Both the position numbers and the translations under genes were made by a program. Below the pieces are notes generated by a model that ran no database searches, had not been told where the DNA came from, and saw only the letters and a list, made by a program, of their open reading frames with translations. Shown one piece after another: positions 1 through 8,830 of a DNA stretch of 64,000 nt. Within the stretch, counting starts at the first letter, position 1. The number at the start of each line of letters is the position of its first letter. Source of the stretch: Sutcliffiella rhizosphaerae (GTDB taxonomy: Bacteria > Bacillota > Bacilli > Bacillales > Bacillaceae_I); the NCBI RefSeq assembly GCF_917563925.1, contig NZ_CAKJTJ010000002.1, forward strand, positions 1 to 64,000, read 5' to 3'.

Positions 1-6
1 TCACTA

Positions 7-613
7 TCATCCAGCTCTTTTTTCTTTGCCACTCTTCTTCATTCCTTTCGCTTTAATAATTTTCATATCGTCCATATAGTGATACAAGTATCCATAATCA
101 CCATGATACACTTCCGCTAGAGACTTCCAAACGTATGAATAACGGTAATCACACCAACTTGAAGATGCCTTTTTTTACTTTTTCTCCTAAAGTAGAATTG
201 GAATAGCTCGGACACTTTTTTACTAAGTTCGTTCAACTTTTTCCGATCTTGAAAGACCAACGTTCTGATTTCCTTAGGTATCGTAAAAACATATGTCTAT
301 GAGGAACATTTAAAATTATTTGCTGTTGTTTTTCTGACCAATCATCGGTGTACTTTTTACCACATTTATGACAGAAACGACTCTTACATGTAAAGCATAC
401 AAACTTTGTTTGGGAATTCTTTTCACAACCAAAACATTCATATCGAGCATATCCAAGATCCGTTGTTCCACACCTAATCGCTTTTTGAACCGTTTCTTTA
501 ATATCATCACGATATGTTTCTGGGTACGAGTTTCCATGCATTCTCCAATAACCATCAAAATGATCTTTAAGTATTTGTTTAATAACTCCACTCTTGATGT
601 TTTTCATAGTCAT
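7..613 (-). pseudogene. Remnant of an IS91-family (HUH) transposase
   Basis: The first 110 or so codons (613 to about 285) encode the zinc-binding N-terminal domain typical of IS91-type transposases, with Cys pairs CFGC, CFTC and CHKC. After residues NVPHRHMF the frame breaks: one T too few in a T run near 285 gives a premature stop at 233. Reading one frame over restores family-like sequence (TIPKEIRTLVFQD, then QVGVITVIHTFG) down to about 140. There the gene jumps directly to the usual C-terminal end (VYHGDYGYLYHYMDDM) and stops at 7. The section that should carry the catalytic HUH motif and Tyr is deleted. With both a frameshift and a loss of the catalytic core it cannot be active. Family assignment is from remembered motifs. 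Confidence 0.85.
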
Positions 614-693
614 TCTTCCAATTACTATTTATGTATCATAAATTATACCGGACACTTATCCACAATTCGATTATTTTATAATTTCCTAAACAA

Positions 694-726
694 CAAAAAA
701 ACAGCACGAATATTCATCCATGCTGT
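694..726 (-). terminator. Intrinsic terminator after ricA
   Basis: A six-base stem (ACAGCA/TGCTGT) is followed on the minus strand by a run of seven T, directly downstream of the ricA stop codon. Confidence 0.8.
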
Positions 727-734
727 AAACTTCA

Positions 735-1169
735 TTATGAACAACTACTTCCGTAGTGAGTGTTCTTTACATATGAACCTGTTTCACCACGTAGCACATC
801 GCCACCAGTTGAAACAATGATTTCATCAGTGACTGTTTTAGAAATATATGAAGAAACTAATTGTAGAAGGTCATTCACATCACTTTGGGAAGACTTAAAC
901 TCTTGTACAATTGGAATTTCATCCAATTCTTTCAAAAGATTGTCCAGCTTTTCTTCTGTTTTTTTCAACGCTTCTGCTTTCCCATAATGTTGAAAGTTAA
1001 CGGCTTGTTTTTGCAAGCTTTTCACACTTGCAATTTTCTCTTTGATATTTTGATTTTCGTTGATTTGCTCTTCTGCACGTTTGAAAAATTCTACCTCTTC
1101 TGTATTAGCAATCATTTGTGCAAGTTCTTTCGCTCTTGCTACAATGTCTTCTCTCGTAAACTTTTCCAT
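735..1169 (-). CDS. ricA: RicA (YmcA), subunit of the RicAFT complex
   Basis: This 144-residue YlbF/YmcA-family protein closely matches B. subtilis RicA in length and sequence, including the C-terminal STGGDVLRGETGS stretch. In B. subtilis, RicA, RicF and RicT form an iron-sulfur complex. It is needed for biofilm formation, competence and sporulation, and it directs RNase Y to particular mRNAs. The only cysteine visible is near the C-terminus (SSCS), as in the B. subtilis protein. The start follows the miaB stop by 3 nt and its Shine-Dalgarno (GGAGGT) lies in the end of miaB, so the two are translationally coupled. RNase Y itself is at 11310-12878. Confidence 0.93.
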   Translation of the reverse strand: MEKFTREDIVARAKELAQMIANTEEVEFFKRAEEQINENQNIKEKIASVKSLQKQAVNFQHYGKAEALKKTEEKLDNLLKELDEIPIVQEFKSSQSDVNDLLQLVSSYISKTVTDEIIVSTGGDVLRGETGSYVKNTHYGSSCS

Positions 1170-1172
1170 ATT

Positions 1173-2705
1173 TTATACCTCCAATGTTCTTTCTGCAAGT
1201 TCACCGTCTAGTGTCCAGGTTTTTGCTTTTGTCACTTTTACCTTAATAATCTTACCAACGACTGATTTAGGAGCTTTAAAGTTAACAAGCTTACTTTTTT
1301 CTGTGTATCCCGCTAAAACATCAGGGTTTTTCTTGCTTTCCCCTTCGACCAATACTTCCACTATCTTACCTTCATATTCTTTTAATTTCTTTGCAGAGAT
1401 TTCATTTACTAGTGCATTTAAGCGTTGAAGGCGTTCTTTTTTAACCTCCATTGGAACATTATCTTCCATTTTTGCAGCTGGAGTACCTTCTCGTGGAGAA
1501 TAAATGAACGTGTAAGCTGTGTCATATTCCACTTCGCGATATAATGATAAGGTTTCTTCAAATTGCTCATCAGTTTCATTCGGGAAACCAACAATAATAT
1601 CTGTTGTTAATGTTGCATTTGGCATTGACTCTTTAATTTTCCTTACCAATTCTAGATATCGTTCTCTATCATATTTACGTGCCATTAATTTTAAGATTTC
1701 AGAACTACCAGATTGGACTGGAAGATGAATGTGGTCTAGTAAGTTACCACCCTTAGCCAACACCTCAATCAACCGATCGTCAAAGTCTCTAGGATGACTG
1801 GTTGTAAAACGGATACGAGGTATGTCTATTTTTCGGATCTCATCCATTAAGTCCCCCAGTCCGTAGTTCATATCCTCAAAATCTTTTCCGTATGCATTTA
1901 CATTTTGTCCAAGTAACGTAACTTCCTTGTAACCTTGTGCAGCTAAGTGACGAACTTCACGAATAATATCTTCAGGACGCCTGCTTCTTTCTTTTCCTCG
2001 TGTATATGGAACGATACAATACGTACAGAACTTATCACAGCCGTACATAATATTTACCCATGCTTTAATTTCACCTTTACGGTTTTTAGGAAGATTCTCA
2101 ATGACATCCCCTTCCTTTGACCACACTTCCACTACCATCTCTTTGGACATATATGCTTCCTTCAAAATGTTAGGGATACGGTGAATATTATGAGTTCCAA
2201 ATATCATATCAACTTGGTCATATGTTTTTAATATTTTATTTACCACAGATTCTTCCTGGGACATACACCCGCAAACCCCAATTAGTAAATTCGGATTAGC
2301 TTTCTTTAAAGGCTTAAGATGACCAAGTTCTCCAAATACTTTATTTTCCGCATTTTCACGGATTGCACATGTATTAAGTAGAACGACATCAGCATCTTTA
2401 ACAGTGTCAGTAGGCTCATAACCTAAACTCAAAAATATTCCAGCCATTACTTCTGTGTCATGTTCATTCATTTGACAGCCATATGTTCGGATATAAAATT
2501 TCTTCCCGTCCCTAAGACCTCTAAATTCTTCATCAATAGCAAATTCTTGGTAGGCTACATCTTCTTTTCCGCGTTTCTTCGCATCTTTCAGAGACGGCGG
2601 AGTATATACAGTTTGAAAGTATTGACTAAAATCCTTCTCGGATTTTTTGTCCGATGGATTTCCAATCGCTACTTGTGCATTTTCCACTCTTTGTTTCTCA
2701 TTCAT
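1173..2705 (-). CDS. miaB: tRNA-2-methylthio-N6-dimethylallyladenosine synthase MiaB
   Basis: This 510-residue radical-SAM methylthiotransferase converts i6A37 to ms2i6A37 in tRNAs reading codons that begin with U. The N-terminal MTTase domain carries the second-cluster cysteines C77, C113 and C147. The radical SAM motif CxxxCxxC is at C223, C227 and C230 (CDKFCTYC). A TRAM domain lies at the C-terminus (about 440-505). Length matches the 509-residue B. subtilis enzyme, including the long N-terminal extension usual in Bacilli. The ATG is preceded by AAAGGAG. It is the first gene of a miaB-ricA unit. Confidence 0.97.
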   Translation of the reverse strand: MNEKQRVENAQVAIGNPSDKKSEKDFSQYFQTVYTPPSLKDAKKRGKEDVAYQEFAIDEEFRGLRDGKKFYIRTYGCQMNEHDTEVMAGIFLSLGYEPTDTVKDADVVLLNTCAIRENAENKVFGELGHLKPLKKANPNLLIGVCGCMSQEESVVNKILKTYDQVDMIFGTHNIHRIPNILKEAYMSKEMVVEVWSKEGDVIENLPKNRKGEIKAWVNIMYGCDKFCTYCIVPYTRGKERSRRPEDIIREVRHLAAQGYKEVTLLGQNVNAYGKDFEDMNYGLGDLMDEIRKIDIPRIRFTTSHPRDFDDRLIEVLAKGGNLLDHIHLPVQSGSSEILKLMARKYDRERYLELVRKIKESMPNATLTTDIIVGFPNETDEQFEETLSLYREVEYDTAYTFIYSPREGTPAAKMEDNVPMEVKKERLQRLNALVNEISAKKLKEYEGKIVEVLVEGESKKNPDVLAGYTEKSKLVNFKAPKSVVGKIIKVKVTKAKTWTLDGELAERTLEV

Positions 2706-2965
2706 TATGAAAACTCCTTTCCATTAGAAAAGCGTTAGCACCTTTCAGCCAGCCTCATCTAGCATAAGACAGCTCGGCGTACATAAAAGGATGCATAAAC
2801 CTTCTTTCCTAAAATGCATGGCTTTGTCCAACTTCAATTACTAATAGTTTCTTCTTATAAAAAAGACAAAAAATCTCTACACATTAACATAGTATATAAT
2901 TTTATGGCTTTTTAAACAATAATTATAGACAAGATTACGGAAAAGGACATATTTTTGACACAAGA

Positions 2966-2992
2966 AGAGAGACACTTTATGGTGTCTCTCCT
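2966..2992. repeat. Left 27-bp direct repeat, a terminator hairpin flanking the repeat element
   Basis: A perfect hairpin (GAGACAC, loop, GTGTCTC) sits in a 27-bp sequence repeated exactly at 3211-3237. On the minus strand this copy is followed by a pyrimidine-rich TCTTCTT stretch, so it looks like the complete intrinsic terminator for kbl. Confidence 0.8.
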
Positions 2993-3210
2993 AGACTGTT
3001 GACAAACCCAAATTATTTTTAGATTTGCATTTAACTGTTGATCTTCGTTTCAGACGCTTCGCTTTCCGCGGGCGGTCCGGGAACCTCCTCGGGCTGCGCC
3101 CTGTGGGGTTTCCCATGTCCCTTCCTCCCGCAGGAGTCTGCGCGTCTTACACTACGATCAACAGGGAATTGCATTGATTTAAATAAAAATGTACCTTTGT
3201 CTACACACTG
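2993..3210. mobile_element. Miniature structured repeat element, copy 1
   Basis: A 218-bp non-coding element whose ends are imperfect inverted repeats (AGACTGTTGACAAA at the left, TTTGTCTACACACT at the right). Inside lies a GC-rich core of about 120 bp, bounded by CTGTTGATC (about 3034) and GATCAACAG (about 3157). It is clearly related to 54971-55182: the core shares the order TTCGCTTTCCGCGG, GGTCCGGG, CCTCCTCGGG and GGAGTCT. The core resembles a GC-rich repeat I remember from many Bacillus genomes. No transposase is encoded, so it would be non-autonomous. It is flanked by exact 27-bp direct repeats. Confidence 0.7.
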
Positions 3211-3237
3211 AGAGAGACACTTTATGGTGTCTCTCCT
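3211..3237. repeat. Right 27-bp direct repeat, hairpin proximal to kbl
   Basis: Identical over 27 bp to 2966-2992. On the minus strand it comes first after kbl, but it runs directly into the repeat element and so lacks its own T tract. Confidence 0.8.
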
Positions 3238-3349
3238 TTCAGTAATCATTTAGCTGAAAAAAATTGGTCATTGGAAATAATTGAAATCCTCAAACTCGTA
3301 TAACGAATAATTGGTTTCGTTAATTGAGAAACTCAAAAGAGCATGTTAA

Positions 3350-4528
3350 TTATTGGATAATACCTAGCTCTTTACCTGCTTTTTCAAATATATTTAATGC
3401 TTCTTGAAGCTCTTCTTTCGTATGTTGAGCCGTAACGATTGTACGAACACGGGCCAATCCTTTTGCTACAGTTGGAAACGCGATTCCTTGAGCGAATACA
3501 CCATATTGAAGTAGTTTGTCAGAGAATTGATGACATAATGACTCGTCGCCTACAATCACTGGTGTTACAGGTGTTTCGCTTTCTCCTGTATTAAACCCAA
3601 GCTTCATTAATCCTTCTTTGAAGAAGTTAGCATTGTCCCAAAGCTTTTCAATTAATTCCGGTTCCTCCAATAATACTTGGATTGCTTCATCACAAGCCGC
3701 AGTAACCGCTGGCGGGTGAGAAGTACTGAATAAGAAAGGACGGCCTTTATGGATTAAATAGTCAATTAATGAACGGGAACTTGCTACATATCCACCTAAC
3801 ACACCAATTGCCTTACTTAAAGTTCCCACTTGTATATGTACTCTTCCATCCAGACCGAAGTGATTAACGGTACCTCTTCCATTCTTCCCGAGTACACCAG
3901 AAGCATGAGCGTCATCTACCATCACAAGGGCATCGTATTTTTCTGCTAACTCTACAATTTTATCAAGCGGAGCAATATTTCCATCCATGGAGAAGACACC
4001 ATCTGTTACGATTAGTCGCTTACGATAATCAGCAGATTCTTTTAATGCACGTTCTAAATCTTCCATATCAACATGCTTGTATACTTTACGAGCAGCCTTT
4101 GTAAGACGGATACCATCAATGATTGAAGCATGATTTAATGCATCAGAGATAACAACGTCTTCAGGTGAAAGAATCGCAGAAAGCACTCCTTGGTTCGTTG
4201 TAAAACCAGATTGGAAAACAAGGGATGCTTCTGTATGTTTAAATTTCGCAAGTTTTTCTTCCAATTCTTCATGCATGGTAAAAGTACCTGCAATCGTACG
4301 AACAGACCCTGTACCTGCTCCGTATTTTTCTACTGCTTCAAGCGCCGCTTTACGGAGACGGGGATGAGATGTTAAACCTAGATAATTATTGGAGGAAAGC
4401 TGAATTACTTCCTTTCCGTTGATAACAACTTTTGATCCTTGGTCGGATTCAAGTGGTACCAATTTACGGAATGTACCTTGTTCTTTCATTTGATCTAATT
4501 CTTCTTGTAAATACTCAAAACCTTTCAT
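3350..4528 (-). CDS. kbl: Glycine C-acetyltransferase (2-amino-3-ketobutyrate CoA ligase)
   Basis: This 392-residue alpha-oxoamine synthase (PLP fold type I) cleaves 2-amino-3-ketobutyrate with CoA to glycine and acetyl-CoA. It is the second step of threonine breakdown. The PLP lysine is K239 in [12 protein letters not shown]. The cofactor pocket includes the ALNHAS His (133) and the VDDAH motif (204-208). The start has a strong AGGAGGG Shine-Dalgarno. It lies 23 nt after tdh, which makes its substrate, so the two form an operon. BioF and other family members are similar, but the tdh neighbour decides for Kbl. Confidence 0.95.
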   Translation of the reverse strand: MKGFEYLQEELDQMKEQGTFRKLVPLESDQGSKVVINGKEVIQLSSNNYLGLTSHPRLRKAALEAVEKYGAGTGSVRTIAGTFTMHEELEEKLAKFKHTEASLVFQSGFTTNQGVLSAILSPEDVVISDALNHASIIDGIRLTKAARKVYKHVDMEDLERALKESADYRKRLIVTDGVFSMDGNIAPLDKIVELAEKYDALVMVDDAHASGVLGKNGRGTVNHFGLDGRVHIQVGTLSKAIGVLGGYVASSRSLIDYLIHKGRPFLFSTSHPPAVTAACDEAIQVLLEEPELIEKLWDNANFFKEGLMKLGFNTGESETPVTPVIVGDESLCHQFSDKLLQYGVFAQGIAFPTVAKGLARVRTIVTAQHTKEELQEALNIFEKAGKELGIIQ

Positions 4529-4551
4529 GGTTATCCCTCCTAATTTTAGCG

Positions 4552-5592
4552 TTATGGATGTAAAACTACTTTACCACATTGACCTGAAATCATTAAATCG
4601 AAGCCTTTTTCAAATTCTTCTAATGGAAAATGATGCGTAATCATTGGTTGCACATCTACTTGACCAGATTTTAATAGTCGGGAAACCTGTTGCCATGTTG
4701 AATACATTTTCCGACCTGTTATTCCTTGTACAGTAACACCTTTAAACACGATATCATTTGTAATATCAAGCTCAACTGGACGAACAGGCAGACTTAGAAT
4801 CGACACTCTTCCACCATTCGTAATCATCTTAAAGCCTTGGTTCATCGCTATTGGATGACCAGACATTTCACAAACCACATCCACACCGTGGCCTTCGGTT
4901 AAGTTCAAAACCTCATCAACAGGATTTTTTTCTTTGGCATTAATGACAGTGGAAGCTCCCATTTTCGTTGCTAGGTCTAGACGGTATTCATTTAAGTCAA
5001 TAGCGATCACTTGAGATGCACCTGCTGCTTTCGCAACACCTACTGCCATGATACCAATTGGCCCACAACCAATAACCGCAACAGTTTTACCGGCAACATC
5101 TCCAGCAAGCACGGTATGCACAGCATTCCCCATCGGTTCCTGAACTGAAGCAACATCGTATGGCATCTCTTTTGGATTCTTCCAAACGTTTACTGCAGGA
5201 AGTGCGACGTACTCAGCAAAACACCCTTGAGTATCTACCCCAATAATTTTGGTATTTTTACAGATATGATAATCTCCTGTTAAACATTGCGGGCACTCGT
5301 AACATACAATATGTGTTTCCGCGGACACTTGATCACCTAACTGAACATTCGTTACTTTGTTTCCAACTTCTACAATTTCGCCAGCAAATTCATGTCCAAA
5401 GGCATATGGGGGGTTGACACGGCTTTGTGACCATTCATCCCATGTATAAATATGCACATCTGTCCCACATATTGATGTTGCCTTTACTTTTATTAAAACT
5501 TCATCCTCTTTAATTTTAGGAATATCTATCATTTGCAGCTCCGCTCCATATCCACGGTGATGCTTTATAATTGCTTTCATCTTTCCATTCAC
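4552..5592 (-). CDS. tdh: L-threonine 3-dehydrogenase
   Basis: This 346-residue zinc-dependent medium-chain dehydrogenase oxidises L-threonine to 2-amino-3-ketobutyrate with NAD. Catalytic zinc ligands are C42 (ICGTD), H67-E68 (GHE) and E152. The structural zinc cysteines are C97, C100, C103 and C111. The dinucleotide site GCGPIG is near 175-180. I chose the GTG at 5592: GGGAGTG lies 6 nt upstream and the protein then begins MNGKMKAI, like B. subtilis Tdh. An in-frame GTG at 5601 lies inside that Shine-Dalgarno. It is first gene of the tdh-kbl operon. Confidence 0.95.
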   Translation of the reverse strand: MNGKMKAIIKHHRGYGAELQMIDIPKIKEDEVLIKVKATSICGTDVHIYTWDEWSQSRVNPPYAFGHEFAGEIVEVGNKVTNVQLGDQVSAETHIVCYECPQCLTGDYHICKNTKIIGVDTQGCFAEYVALPAVNVWKNPKEMPYDVASVQEPMGNAVHTVLAGDVAGKTVAVIGCGPIGIMAVGVAKAAGASQVIAIDLNEYRLDLATKMGASTVINAKEKNPVDEVLNLTEGHGVDVVCEMSGHPIAMNQGFKMITNGGRVSILSLPVRPVELDITNDIVFKGVTVQGITGRKMYSTWQQVSRLLKSGQVDVQPMITHHFPLEEFEKGFDLMISGQCGKVVLHP

Positions 5593-5643
5593 AGAGAACA
5601 CTCCCTTATTAGAAAAATAATAATAATATATAATACTAGTAAA

Positions 5644-5672
5644 AGTGTACCATCTATAAGGTTATGTGTAAA
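5644..5672 (-). promoter_or_regulatory. Putative SigA promoter of tdh-kbl
   Basis: TTTACA (5667-5672), a 17-bp spacer and TACACT (5644-5649) read on the minus strand, about 50 nt upstream of the tdh start. Consensus match only. Confidence 0.5.
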
Positions 5673-5763
5673 TAATGCTGTCCTCCTGAAAAGAACAAAT
5701 GGCTATGTGAAATGAAAAAGTTACAATATTTTTAGTAAATATATTACTTGGAGAATAGTTTTT

Positions 5764-5777
5764 AGAAAACGCTTCCA
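5764..5777 (-). promoter_or_regulatory. cre-like site upstream of tdh-kbl
   Basis: On the minus strand TGGAAGCGTTTTCT fits the CcpA catabolite-responsive element consensus (TGWAANCGNTNWCA) with two mismatches. It lies about 90 bp upstream of the putative -35. The rest of the 5593-5973 gap contains only the korB terminator and this promoter region. Confidence 0.5.
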
Positions 5778-5875
5778 TTTCATTGCCTTTTAACGATAAT
5801 ATATGACTGCAGACTTTAGATGATTTTAATATTTATGAGAATGCCTAAATTCATTTTCAAATCATATATTTGCTC

Positions 5876-5910
5876 GAAAACAAAGGCCCTAGCAATTTTG
5901 CCAGGGCCTT
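5876..5910 (-). terminator. Intrinsic terminator of the korAB operon
   Basis: AAGGCCCT and AGGGCCTT pair around a loop, followed on the minus strand by TTTGTTTTC. It is about 65 nt downstream of the korB stop. Confidence 0.85.
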
Positions 5911-5973
5911 GGTCATGTTAAGAAAGTATCCTTTTTAAAATTAGAACAGCTCCAATGACTTATGCTTTTCTAA

Positions 5974-6840
5974 TTACATAAATTCTTTAACTAATTGATT
6001 AAACTCTTCTTTACCTAATTGAAGATCTGCTTTTGCAAGTGGATCTTCACTGAAGTTATGAATGAGATCTTGATAAGATGGCTGATTTGTATTCTGATAA
6101 ATCAATCCAGTTACAAGTCCATTGTGCTCCATTAACGTTTGCATTGCTGTAACTTTATTATTTGGGTCGTATCCTTCAATATCAGCGAGTTTTGTAAGGT
6201 TTTCTTTAAACCAGTCATATGTGTTTACCTTATTATATGTAACACATGGGGAGAAAACATTAATTAAAGAAAACCCTTTATGATTGATTCCTTGTTCAAT
6301 TAAAGAAGTCAAGTCCTTCAAATCTGTGGAGAAGCTTTGTGCAACAAACGTAGCTCCAGCAGTTAAAGCCATTTCCATAACAGATAAGGATGATTCAATG
6401 GAACCTTGTGGAGTTGACTTCGTTTTGAATCCTACTTCACTTCTTGGAGATGTTTGACCTTTTGTGAGGCCATATATTTGGTTATCCATTACAATATAAG
6501 TTACATCAATGTTACGGCGGATTGCATGGATTGTATGCCCCAAACCAATTGCAAATCCGTCTCCATCACCACCTGAAGCGATTACGGTTAAATCCTTGTT
6601 TGCCATTTTTACACCTTGGGCAATCGGAAGGGAACGCCCATGAATTCCATGGAATCCATAAGAGTTGATATATCCTGAAATACGACCTGAACATCCAATA
6701 CCTGACACAACAGCAAGGTTCTCAGGGTCTAACCCGACATTTGCAGCAGCACGTTGAATGGCAGCTTGTACAGAGAAATCTCCACACCCAGGACACCAGT
6801 TTGGTTTTACATTATTACGAAAGTCTTTAAACGTTGCCAT
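5974..6840 (-). CDS. korB: 2-oxoacid:ferredoxin oxidoreductase, beta subunit
   Basis: This 288-residue thiamine-diphosphate subunit belongs to a 2-oxoacid (probably 2-oxoglutarate) ferredoxin oxidoreductase. The TPP/Mg motif is GGDGDGFAIG (about 90-99). Cysteines C16 and C19 (WCPGCGD), C50 (GIGCSG) and one near 199 (FSPCVT) correspond to the four ligands of the single [4Fe-4S] cluster in two-subunit enzymes. The start codon directly abuts the korA stop, with GGAG inside the korA 3' end, so the two are coupled. Substrate choice between pyruvate and 2-oxoglutarate cannot be read from sequence alone. Confidence 0.93.
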   Translation of the reverse strand: MATFKDFRNNVKPNWCPGCGDFSVQAAIQRAAANVGLDPENLAVVSGIGCSGRISGYINSYGFHGIHGRSLPIAQGVKMANKDLTVIASGGDGDGFAIGLGHTIHAIRRNIDVTYIVMDNQIYGLTKGQTSPRSEVGFKTKSTPQGSIESSLSVMEMALTAGATFVAQSFSTDLKDLTSLIEQGINHKGFSLINVFSPCVTYNKVNTYDWFKENLTKLADIEGYDPNNKVTAMQTLMEHNGLVTGLIYQNTNQPSYQDLIHNFSEDPLAKADLQLGKEEFNQLVKEFM

Positions 6841-8574
6841 CTATAACAACTCCTTGCATTTTGTGTGGATTTCTTTCGGTAAGAATGGATCTCCATCATA
6901 CTTCAAGATGCTACTTATTTTTTCATGGTTACCAACATTCATTTTTAAGATGCTTGCTAGTTGTCCAGTAGCATTGTATTCCACAACAATTACTTTTTTC
7001 GCAGCTTTTACTAGAGGTGCAATCTCATCTGTAGGGAATGGATGAATCAAACGTACTTGCGCATGATTAGCAGTTATTCCGTCTAATTCCAACCTTTCAA
7101 TTGCTTCTTCAATTGTACCTCGAGTGGAGTTGAAACCTACTATTAACACATCAGGATTTTCATACTTTGCATTGACATAAACTGGTGTGTTAAAAGTAAG
7201 ATTATCTAATTTTCTTAGTCGCTTGTCCATTTGACTTTGACGGTTTGCTGCGACCTCAGATGGTTTACCAGTTTGTTCGTGTTCTACACCTGTCACATGG
7301 TGAATGCCATTTTTCGTTCCAGGTAGCACACGTGGTGAGATTCCATCTTCTGTTACTTCATAACGTTTGAAATAAGCTTTGTCTTCTGTAGCAGGTATAT
7401 CATCTGTAACAAGCTTTCCACGTCTTATTTCAATATTACTATAATCAAGAGGTTCCACAGACTGTTTCCCTAAAGAAAGTTGTAAATCAGTAAGTAATAT
7501 TACAGGTACTTGGTACTCTTCAGCAATATTAAAAGCCTCTATCGTATCGTAAAATGCTTCTTGAACCGTACTAGGAGCCATCACGACTTTAGGGATTTCG
7601 CCATGTGTGCCATAGATCATCGCCATCAAGTCAGACTGCTCGATCTTCGTAGGAAGACCTGTACTTGGGCCTCCACGCTGTGTGTCAACGACTACAAGAG
7701 GTGTTTCTGTCATACCAGATAAGCCAATTGCTTCCATCATAAGCGAAAGTCCTGGTCCAGCAGAAGCAGTAAGCGTCCTAACACCTGCGTAATTTGCTCC
7801 TATTGCCATCGTACAAGCGGCAATTTCGTCCTCTGTTTGAATGACTGTACCACCAAATTTAGGAAGCTTTTTAATGAGGTATTCCATAATTTCAGAAGCA
7901 GGAGTGATTGGGTATGCAGGCATAAAGCGGGATCCTGCAGCAATGGCACCTAATGCAATTGCATCATTTCCAATCATAAACAGACGCTTTTTACCGTCTG
8001 CTTTTTCCAACTGCATTGTTTCGACACTTTCGCCTTGATCCTTAATAAATTGAACACCTGCTCGGATTGCTTCCATATTTTTTTCTACAATGGATTCACC
8101 TTTTCGACCGAAAATTTCCTGCACTACTTCACGGAAAGATTCAGCATCAAGGTCTAAAATTGCACTAGACGCACCGACAGCTACCATGTTTTTCATCAAT
8201 GAAGTTCCTAATTCAGATGCAATCTCAGTAAATGGTACAGAATATAATATCGCTTTGCCATCCTCAGGGATAGTTGGTTTGAATTTTGCATCTGCAATTA
8301 CGACCCCACCTTGACGAAGTTCATGGTAGTTAACATCGATCGTTTCTTGGTCAAATGCTACTAATATATCAAGGTCATCTGAAATGGAGCGAACCTGAGT
8401 CGTACTTACACGAATCTTGTTGTTCGTGTGCCCCCCTTTGATACGTGAAGAAAAATGGCGATACCCATATAGGTAATAGCCTAACCGGTTTAATGCAATA
8501 GAGAAAATTTCACCGGTACTTTCAATACCTTCCCCCTGTTGCCCTCCAACTTTCCATGAAAGTTGATTGATCAT
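6841..8574 (-). CDS. korA: 2-oxoacid:ferredoxin oxidoreductase, fused gamma-alpha subunit
   Basis: This 577-residue subunit has the gamma domain (about 1-185, GGQQGEGI near the start) fused ahead of the alpha pyrimidine-binding domain. The alpha domain carries the family signature YPITP at 221-225 and a C-terminal POR domain (about 470-575). It pairs with KorB to decarboxylate a 2-oxoacid oxidatively to an acyl-CoA and reduced ferredoxin. The start has AAGGGGTG upstream. The pair sits next to tdh and miaB as in several Bacillus genomes. It is absent from the same place in B. subtilis as I remember it. Confidence 0.93.
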   Translation of the reverse strand: MINQLSWKVGGQQGEGIESTGEIFSIALNRLGYYLYGYRHFSSRIKGGHTNNKIRVSTTQVRSISDDLDILVAFDQETIDVNYHELRQGGVVIADAKFKPTIPEDGKAILYSVPFTEIASELGTSLMKNMVAVGASSAILDLDAESFREVVQEIFGRKGESIVEKNMEAIRAGVQFIKDQGESVETMQLEKADGKKRLFMIGNDAIALGAIAAGSRFMPAYPITPASEIMEYLIKKLPKFGGTVIQTEDEIAACTMAIGANYAGVRTLTASAGPGLSLMMEAIGLSGMTETPLVVVDTQRGGPSTGLPTKIEQSDLMAMIYGTHGEIPKVVMAPSTVQEAFYDTIEAFNIAEEYQVPVILLTDLQLSLGKQSVEPLDYSNIEIRRGKLVTDDIPATEDKAYFKRYEVTEDGISPRVLPGTKNGIHHVTGVEHEQTGKPSEVAANRQSQMDKRLRKLDNLTFNTPVYVNAKYENPDVLIVGFNSTRGTIEEAIERLELDGITANHAQVRLIHPFPTDEIAPLVKAAKKVIVVEYNATGQLASILKMNVGNHEKISSILKYDGDPFLPKEIHTKCKELL

Positions 8575-8708
8575 GTGCCTTACACCCCTTTAATTACGTT
8601 CATTGTCAGAATATACAGTACAATTCTCATTGTAGCACTATTCTCTTTAATAAACTATATTTCATCTACTTAAAAATAACTATTACGTGAAAGAACTACG
8701 GTATATGT

Positions 8709-8722
8709 ACTAAACGCTTTCA
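8709..8722 (-). promoter_or_regulatory. cre-like site upstream of korAB
   Basis: On the minus strand TGAAAGCGTTTAGT matches the CcpA cre core (TGAAAGCGTTWA) with two mismatches at the 3' end. It lies 135 bp upstream of the korA start in a gap with no gene. Confidence 0.55.
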
Positions 8723-8830
8723 TTGTAGACTTATTCTTTTAAAAATACAAGCATTTGAATAAATTTAATTCTAAAAATTTGGATATTTTACCAAGATAAT
8801 ATTGTCCTCTTCTTTTCTATTTTTTTAAGA

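Noticed and set aside
3031-3249. 72-residue reading frame on the minus strand
   Set aside because: It lies within the repeat element and terminator hairpin; no ribosome binding site and no homology recognised.
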